Of a stretch of 64,000 bases of DNA, positions 59,837 to 64,000 are shown one piece after another. The DNA is from Streptomyces xinghaiensis S187. Its GTDB lineage: Bacteria; Actinomycetota; Actinomycetes; Streptomycetales; Streptomycetaceae. Position numbers and translations under genes: made by a program. The stretch spans positions 1,860,001 to 1,924,000 of the forward strand of contig NZ_CP023202.1 in assembly GCF_000220705.2 (NCBI RefSeq). The letters are read 5' to 3'. The notes beneath the pieces are model-generated. The model was not told the DNA's origin, did not search any database, and was given only the letters and a program-made list of their open reading frames with translations. Within the stretch, counting starts at the first letter, position 1. Every line of letters begins with the position of its first letter.

Positions 59837-61186
59837 ATGACCGCGACCACCGGAGGCCCCTCGCTCCCGCAGGAGCGCCGCGTCGTCACCGCCATCCCCG
59901 GCCCCAAGTCCCGGGAGCTCCAGGCCCGCCGGAGCGCCGCGGTCGCCGCGGGCGTCGGCTCCGTGCTGCCCGTCTTCACCACCCGCGCCGGCGGGGGCGT
60001 CGTCGAGGACGTCGACGGCAACTCGCTGATCGACTTCGGCTCCGGCATCGCGGTGACCTCGGTCGGCAACAGCGCCGAGGCCGTGGTGCGCCGGGCCTCC
60101 GCCCAGCTCGCCGCGTTCACCCACTCCTGCTTCATGGTGACGCCGTACGAGGGCTATGTGGAGGTCTGCGAGAAGCTGGCCGAACTGACGCCCGGTGACC
60201 ACGCCAAGAAGTCGGCGCTCTTCAACTCCGGCGCGGAGGCGGTGGAGAACGCCGTGAAGATCGCCCGCGCGTACACCCGGCGCCAGGCCGTCGTCGTCTT
60301 CGACCACGGCTACCACGGCCGCACCAACCTCACGATGGCGCTGACCGCCAAGAACATGCCGTACAAGCACTCCTTCGGCCCGTTCGCCCCCGAGGTGTAC
60401 CGGGTGCCGGTGGCCTACCCGTACCGCTGGCTCACCGGCCCCGAGCGCTGCGCCGAGGAGGCGTCGGCCCAGGCCATCGACATGATCAGCAAGCAGATCG
60501 GGGCGGAGAACGTCGCCGCGATCGTCATCGAGCCGCTGCTCGGCGAGGGCGGTTTCATCGAGCCGGCGAAGGGCTTCCTGCCGCGGATCGCCGAGTTCGC
60601 GCAGGCCAACGGCATCGTGTTCGTCGCGGACGAGATCCAGTCCGGCTTCTGCCGCACCGGCCAGTGGTTCGCCTGCGAGGACGAGGGCATCGTGCCGGAC
60701 CTGATCACCACCGCCAAGGGCATCGCGGGCGGCCTGCCGCTGTCGGCCGTCACCGGCCGCGCCGAGATCATGGACGCGGCGCACAGCGGCGGCCTCGGCG
60801 GCACCTACGGCGGCAACCCGGTCGCCTGCGCCGCGGCGCTCGGCGCGATCGAGACCATGCGCGAGCTGGACCTCAACGCCAAGGCGCGGCGCATCGAGGA
60901 GGTCATGAAGCCGCGCCTCCTCGAACTGCGGGAGAAGTACGAGGTGATCGGCGACGTGCGAGGGCGCGGCGCGATGCTCGCCATCGAACTGGTGCGCCCC
61001 GGCTCCAAGGAGCCGGCCCCGGACACGACCGCCGCGCTCGCCAAGGCCTGCCACAGCGAGGGACTGCTGGTGCTGACCACCGGCACCTACGGCAACGTCA
61101 TGCGCTTCCTGCCGCCGCTGGTGATCGGCGAGGAGCTGCTGAACGAGGGCCTGGACATCCTCGAAGGGGCGCTCTCCGGTCTCTGA
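59837..61186 (+). CDS. gabT: 4-aminobutyrate--2-oxoglutarate transaminase
   Basis: This 449-residue class III PLP aminotransferase moves the amino group of GABA to 2-oxoglutarate. The PLP Lys294 is in ITTAKGIAGGLPLSA. SGAEAVENAVKIAR, FDHGYHGRTNLTMALTAK and ADEIQSGFCRTG are family signatures. Length is typical. ATG 59837 follows AGAGGAG by six bases. Together with the aldehyde dehydrogenase and PucR-type regulator downstream of it on the chromosome it probably forms a GABA or polyamine degradation set. Confidence 0.95.
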   Translation: MTATTGGPSLPQERRVVTAIPGPKSRELQARRSAAVAAGVGSVLPVFTTRAGGGVVEDVDGNSLIDFGSGIAVTSVGNSAEAVVRRASAQLAAFTHSCFMVTPYEGYVEVCEKLAELTPGDHAKKSALFNSGAEAVENAVKIARAYTRRQAVVVFDHGYHGRTNLTMALTAKNMPYKHSFGPFAPEVYRVPVAYPYRWLTGPERCAEEASAQAIDMISKQIGAENVAAIVIEPLLGEGGFIEPAKGFLPRIAEFAQANGIVFVADEIQSGFCRTGQWFACEDEGIVPDLITTAKGIAGGLPLSAVTGRAEIMDAAHSGGLGGTYGGNPVACAAALGAIETMRELDLNAKARRIEEVMKPRLLELREKYEVIGDVRGRGAMLAIELVRPGSKEPAPDTTAALAKACHSEGLLVLTTGTYGNVMRFLPPLVIGEELLNEGLDILEGALSGL

Positions 61187-61331
61187 GACGGCGCCGCGGC
61201 ACCGGACCGGGCTCCATCAGGGGTGTTACCTGCGGCTACAGTCCGCTTCCGTGAAGAATGTGTGCGGAGCCCATGGCGGACGGGTGATCCGGCTGTCCGG
61301 CCGCCTTCCGGTGCCGTACGGTCGTCCGCAG

Positions 61332-62345
61332 ATGAGAGAAACACCCCGTCCGCGGATCGTCGCGGACGGCGCCGGGTCGGCGCCTCCCCAGCACCGGACC
61401 GGCCGTGCCCTCGCGCACACCGGAGCCTCGTGCTCCGGGATTCTCCACCGGTCGGACGGCCGCCCGCCCCAAACCCCCCGGGGCGCGCGGCACACCGGTC
61501 GTCGCGGCCGCTCCGGAACAACCCCCCCTGTTCCGGAGCGGCCGCCTCTGCCGTTCCGGCACCTTCCGGCGCCCCGCATACCGCTCCCCCTCGTTCTGCC
61601 CGTGCTGCTCTTCGCCGCGGTCACCTGGCAGGTGGCGGCCGGCGGGCCGCTGCGAAGGCTGGACGAGCGCGCCGGCGCGATCCTGGCCCGGCCGGGCGGC
61701 GAGGGCCCGGGGGACGCCGCCGCGGAGTTCGCTGCGGACCTCGGCCATCTGCCGGTCGCCGCCGCCGTTCTCGCCCTGGCCGCCGCCGCCACCGCCCTCC
61801 TCGGCCGGCGCCGGGCCCGGGCGGAGCGGCGGAAGCGCGCGGCAACGTCCGCGAGGGCGTGCGGAGGGGCGGGCGGGGAGGCGCGGGGAGGGGCGTACGC
61901 GCCCGGCGCGCGACGCCCGTGGCTGCCCCCGCTCGCGGCGGCGGCTGCACTGGCCGCCGTTCCCGCGCTCGTCGTCCCGCTCAAGGCGTGGACGGCGCGG
62001 CCGGGCCCGGACGGACTGCCGCTCGCCGCGGGCGAGGGCTTCTACCCCTCGGGCCACACGGCGACGGCCGCCGTGGCCTACGGCGCCGCGGCCCTGCTGC
62101 TCCTGCCGTATCTCCGCCGGACGGCGGCCCGCCGCGCCCTGACGGCCGGCGCGCTGCTGCTGAACCTGGCCGTCGGCGCGGGGCTGGTGGTACGCGGATA
62201 CCACTGGCCGCTGGACGTCCTGGGCAGCTGGCTGCTGTCCGTCCCGCTGCTGTGGGCCCTCGCCGGCGTGCTCACCGGCCGTCCCCGCGGGCCAGTCCGG
62301 CGGCGGCCTCGTGCAGCGCCAGCTCCAGCAGCACCGGGTCGTTGA
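61332..62345 (+). CDS. PAP2-family phosphatase
   Basis: This membrane phosphatase has the three PAP2 motifs: KAWTARPGPDG, YPSGHTATAA and GYHWPLDVLGSW. Helices at the N-terminal PLPLVLPVLLFAAVTW and several others span the membrane, with the active site outside. The start is uncertain: ATG 61332 is listed, but GTG 61251 is also in frame, the first 75 residues look non-protein-like, and a perfect 17-bp hairpin (61504-61545) lies inside them. The true start may be after 61545 at a non-standard codon. The stop overlaps the convergent gene by 74 bases. Confidence 0.7.
   Translation: MRETPRPRIVADGAGSAPPQHRTGRALAHTGASCSGILHRSDGRPPQTPRGARHTGRRGRSGTTPPVPERPPLPFRHLPAPRIPLPLVLPVLLFAAVTWQVAAGGPLRRLDERAGAILARPGGEGPGDAAAEFAADLGHLPVAAAVLALAAAATALLGRRRARAERRKRAATSARACGGAGGEARGGAYAPGARRPWLPPLAAAAALAAVPALVVPLKAWTARPGPDGLPLAAGEGFYPSGHTATAAVAYGAAALLLLPYLRRTAARRALTAGALLLNLAVGAGLVVRGYHWPLDVLGSWLLSVPLLWALAGVLTGRPRGPVRRRPRAAPAPAAPGR
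61504..61545. terminator. Perfect 17-bp hairpin near the start of the PAP2 gene
   Basis: Arms 61504-61520 (GCGGCCGCTCCGGAACA) and 61529-61545 are perfect reverse complements around an 8-base ACCCCCCC loop. It lies about 320 bases past the gabT stop and within the nominal N-terminus of the PAP2 frame. It may terminate gabT, which argues for a later PAP2 start. Confidence 0.6.
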
Positions 62346-62733
62346 GCGTTCCGGCCCCGTCGGGCGGCACGACCCAGCGCACACCGCCCGTCGCCACCCC
62401 CGGATAGGGCACGACGATCCAGGTGCCGCGGCCCACGGCACGCATCCCCGTGCCGACCCAGCGCTCGGCGGTGCCCGGCGGGACGAAGAAGCCCGTCCGC
62501 TCGTCGCCGAAGTCGGCCAGCACCGGGCCGGGCCGGTCGATACGGCGGCGAAGCACCTCCAGTGCCGGGAAGCCCAGCTGCCCCGGCAGGATCAGGACGT
62601 CCCAGCGGCCTCCCGCGGGCAGCAGCACCACTCCGAGCGGGTTCCGCTCCCACTCCAGGCGGCACGCCGCCGGGTCGGGGGCCGCCGAGACCAGCCACTC
62701 GACCGCGTCGTCGTCCGCCCCGGTGTCGCGCAT
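62272..62733 (-). CDS. Conserved 153-residue protein of unknown function
   Basis: This protein starts at ATG 62731-62733 with the perfect ribosome-binding site GAGGAGG eight bases upstream, which decides the start over a longer frame to 62814. It reads as a compact alpha/beta protein (LEWERNPLGVVLLPAGGRWD, GPVLADFGDERTGFFVPPGT and GTWIVVPYPG) without recognised catalytic motifs. Its 3' end overlaps the convergent PAP2 gene by 74 bases. It is divergent from the adenosine-deaminase-type gene. I do not recognise the family. Confidence 0.8.
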   Translation of the reverse strand: MRDTGADDDAVEWLVSAAPDPAACRLEWERNPLGVVLLPAGGRWDVLILPGQLGFPALEVLRRRIDRPGPVLADFGDERTGFFVPPGTAERWVGTGMRAVGRGTWIVVPYPGVATGGVRWVVPPDGAGTLNDPVLLELALHEAAAGLARGDGR

Positions 62734-63038
62734 GCAGAGCGCCTCCTCGTGTCCCCATGTGATGACGTGACGGTTGAGGAGAGAGCGGGAGCCGCCAATC
62801 GTCACACCTGCCAATGCGCGGAATCACAGCAAAGAGGGGCGGATTGCCGCAAAGAATCCGGCACAGGCCCCGGAAGGCCGTCTTCCGGGCCGGACCGGAC
62901 GAGTCGGGTGCCCGTGCGGTCCGCGGACCTCGGGCGGGCGACAGGGCCGCCGGGCGGCGCTGTCCCCGCCCGCGCCTACGATGATGCTGCTCCGGCCACC
63001 CCGGAGCGCCCGCCGCCCGGCCGTACCCAGGAGGACCG
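62734..63038. promoter_or_regulatory. Divergent region before the adenosine-deaminase-type gene
   Basis: This 305-base spacer has no gene. The only clear signal is GGAGGA (63029-63034) as ribosome-binding site for the ATG at 63039. No palindrome or promoter pair was convincing. Confidence 0.25.
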
Positions 63039-64000
63039 ATGACCGATCTGCAGCCCTTCATCGCGGGACTGCCCAAGGCCGAGCTGCACGTCCACCACGT
63101 CGGCTCCGCCTCGCCGCGCATCGTGTCCGCCCTGGCCTCCCGGCACCCCGACTCCCCGGTGCCCACCGATCCCGAGGCGCTGGCCGACTATTTCGTCTTC
63201 CGCGACTTCGCCCACTTCATCGAGGTCTACCTCTCGGTCGTGGACCTCATCCGCGACGCCCAGGACGTCCGGCTGCTGACCTACGAGGTCGCCCGCGACA
63301 TGTCCCGGCAGAACATCCGGTACGCCGAACTGACCATCACCCCGTTCAGCTCGACCCGCCGGGGCATCCCCGACGCCGAGTTCGTCGAGGCCATAGAGGA
63401 CGCCCGCAAGGCGGCCGAGGCCGAGCTGGGCGTGGTGCTGCGCTGGTGCTTCGACATCCCCGGCGAGGCGGGCCTGGAGTCGGCCGAGGAGACCACCCGG
63501 ATCGCGGTCGAGCAGCAGTGCGAGGGGCTGGTGTCGTTCGGGCTCGGCGGGCCGGAGATCGGCGTGCCCCGGCCCCAGTTCAAGCCGTACTTCGACCGGG
63601 CCATCGCGGCCGGGCTGCGCAGCGTCCCGCACGCGGGCGAGACCACCGGCCCGCAGACCATCTGGGACGCGCTGAACGACCTGCGCGCCGAGCGCATCGG
63701 CCACGGCACGAGCGCGACGCAGGACCCCCGGCTGCTGGAACACCTGGCCGAACACCGCATCCCCCTGGAGGTCTGCCCGACCTCCAACATCGCCACCCGC
63801 GCGGTCACCGACCTCGACCAGCACCCCCTGAAGGACATGGTGGCGGCCGGAGTCCTGGTCACCATCAACAGTGACGACCCGCCGATGTTCGGCACCGACC
63901 TCAACACCGAGTACGGCGTCGCGGCCCGCCTGCTCGACCTCGACGCGACGGGCCTCGCCGGCCTCGCCAAGAACGCGGTCGAGGCGTCCTTCCTCGACCC
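63039..64000 (+). CDS. Adenosine-deaminase-family protein (cut at the window end)
   Basis: About 320 residues are visible and the frame runs off the right edge. The metal and catalytic positions of the family are present: His17-Val-His19 near the N-terminus, HAGE (His198 to the proton donor Glu201), RIGHGTSA and the Asp pair in INSDDPPMFGTDL. The usual HxHLEG/HLDG segment is changed to HVHHVGSASPR, a form found in an actinomycete subgroup. It may deaminate adenosine or a related purine; the altered loop leaves the substrate open. GGAGGA lies four bases before the ATG. Confidence 0.85.
   Translation, partial: MTDLQPFIAGLPKAELHVHHVGSASPRIVSALASRHPDSPVPTDPEALADYFVFRDFAHFIEVYLSVVDLIRDAQDVRLLTYEVARDMSRQNIRYAELTITPFSSTRRGIPDAEFVEAIEDARKAAEAELGVVLRWCFDIPGEAGLESAEETTRIAVEQQCEGLVSFGLGGPEIGVPRPQFKPYFDRAIAAGLRSVPHAGETTGPQTIWDALNDLRAERIGHGTSATQDPRLLEHLAEHRIPLEVCPTSNIATRAVTDLDQHPLKDMVAAGVLVTINSDDPPMFGTDLNTEYGVAARLLDLDATGLAGLAKNAVEASFLD

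Overview
This window has the very high G+C content, strong third-position G/C preference, frequent GTG/TTG starts and gene content of a Streptomyces chromosome (or a very close actinomycete). No rRNA, tRNA, CRISPR array, insertion sequence or phage gene was recognised. It looks like ordinary chromosome core with an accessory-like sugar-utilisation block.

Layout. (1) 1-11340: half of a type VII (ESX) secretion locus: a small helical protein, mycosin protease (mycP) and EccB on the minus strand, EccE plus a partner protein on the plus strand, a membrane-anchored beta-propeller protein, and an EspI-like protein made of a Pro/Gly/Gln-rich region and a MinD-type ATPase. The ATPase EccC, the channel EccD and the EsxA/B substrates are not in the window and presumably lie before base 1. 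(2) 11631-20351, minus strand: the translation/transcription housekeeping set rimP-nusA-ylxR-infB-DUF503-rbfA-truB-ribF. (3) 20602-22898, plus strand: a lipoprotein, a ferritin-like protein and a kinase-fold protein that has lost its catalytic residues. (4) 22976-30479, minus strand: proS, two GNAT acetyltransferases, and the MEP isoprenoid genes ispG and dxr flanking an RseP-type membrane protease. (5) 30824-34752: a complete four-gene conservon (cvnA-D: sensor-kinase-like protein, roadblock protein, DUF742 protein, small GTPase). (6) 34776-36713: a large acyl-CoA dehydrogenase. (7) 37148-53477: a carbohydrate block with a LacI-family regulator, a GH31 enzyme, a five-gene operon (solute-binding lipoprotein, two permeases, GH42, secreted GH12) and a divergent multidomain GH3 enzyme. 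It is interrupted by an acyl-CoA ligase and a PucR-family regulator. (8) 53653-61186: aldehyde dehydrogenase, PucR regulator, a membrane-anchored conjugation-type ATPase and a GabT-type aminotransferase. (9) 61332-64000: PAP2 phosphatase, a small conserved protein, and an adenosine-deaminase-family gene cut off by the window end.

How the genes work together. The most coherent system is the sugar block. Four copies of a palindrome with core GAAGCGCTTC (full form TCGAAGCGCTTCGA) occur only in front of the LacI-type gene and between the divergent importer/GH42/GH12 operon and the GH3 gene. At the latter two promoters the palindrome sits at or just after the -10 element. GH12 endoglucanase outside the cell, an oligosaccharide importer without its own ATPase, and GH31, GH42 and GH3 exo-enzymes form the enzyme set expected for xyloglucan or a related decorated beta-glucan. 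That substrate is an inference; the regulon is read from the sequence.

Other non-obvious signals: a kinase-fold protein with all three catalytic positions replaced, a 34-bp gapless palindrome and 18-bp tandem repeats after ispG, triple 11-bp repeats plus a hairpin in the infB leader, a four-copy heptad G-quadruplex repeat before the LacI gene, a perfect 16-bp palindrome between the acyl-CoA ligase and PucR genes, and a 10-bp motif shared by the eccB promoter region and a 63-codon gene.
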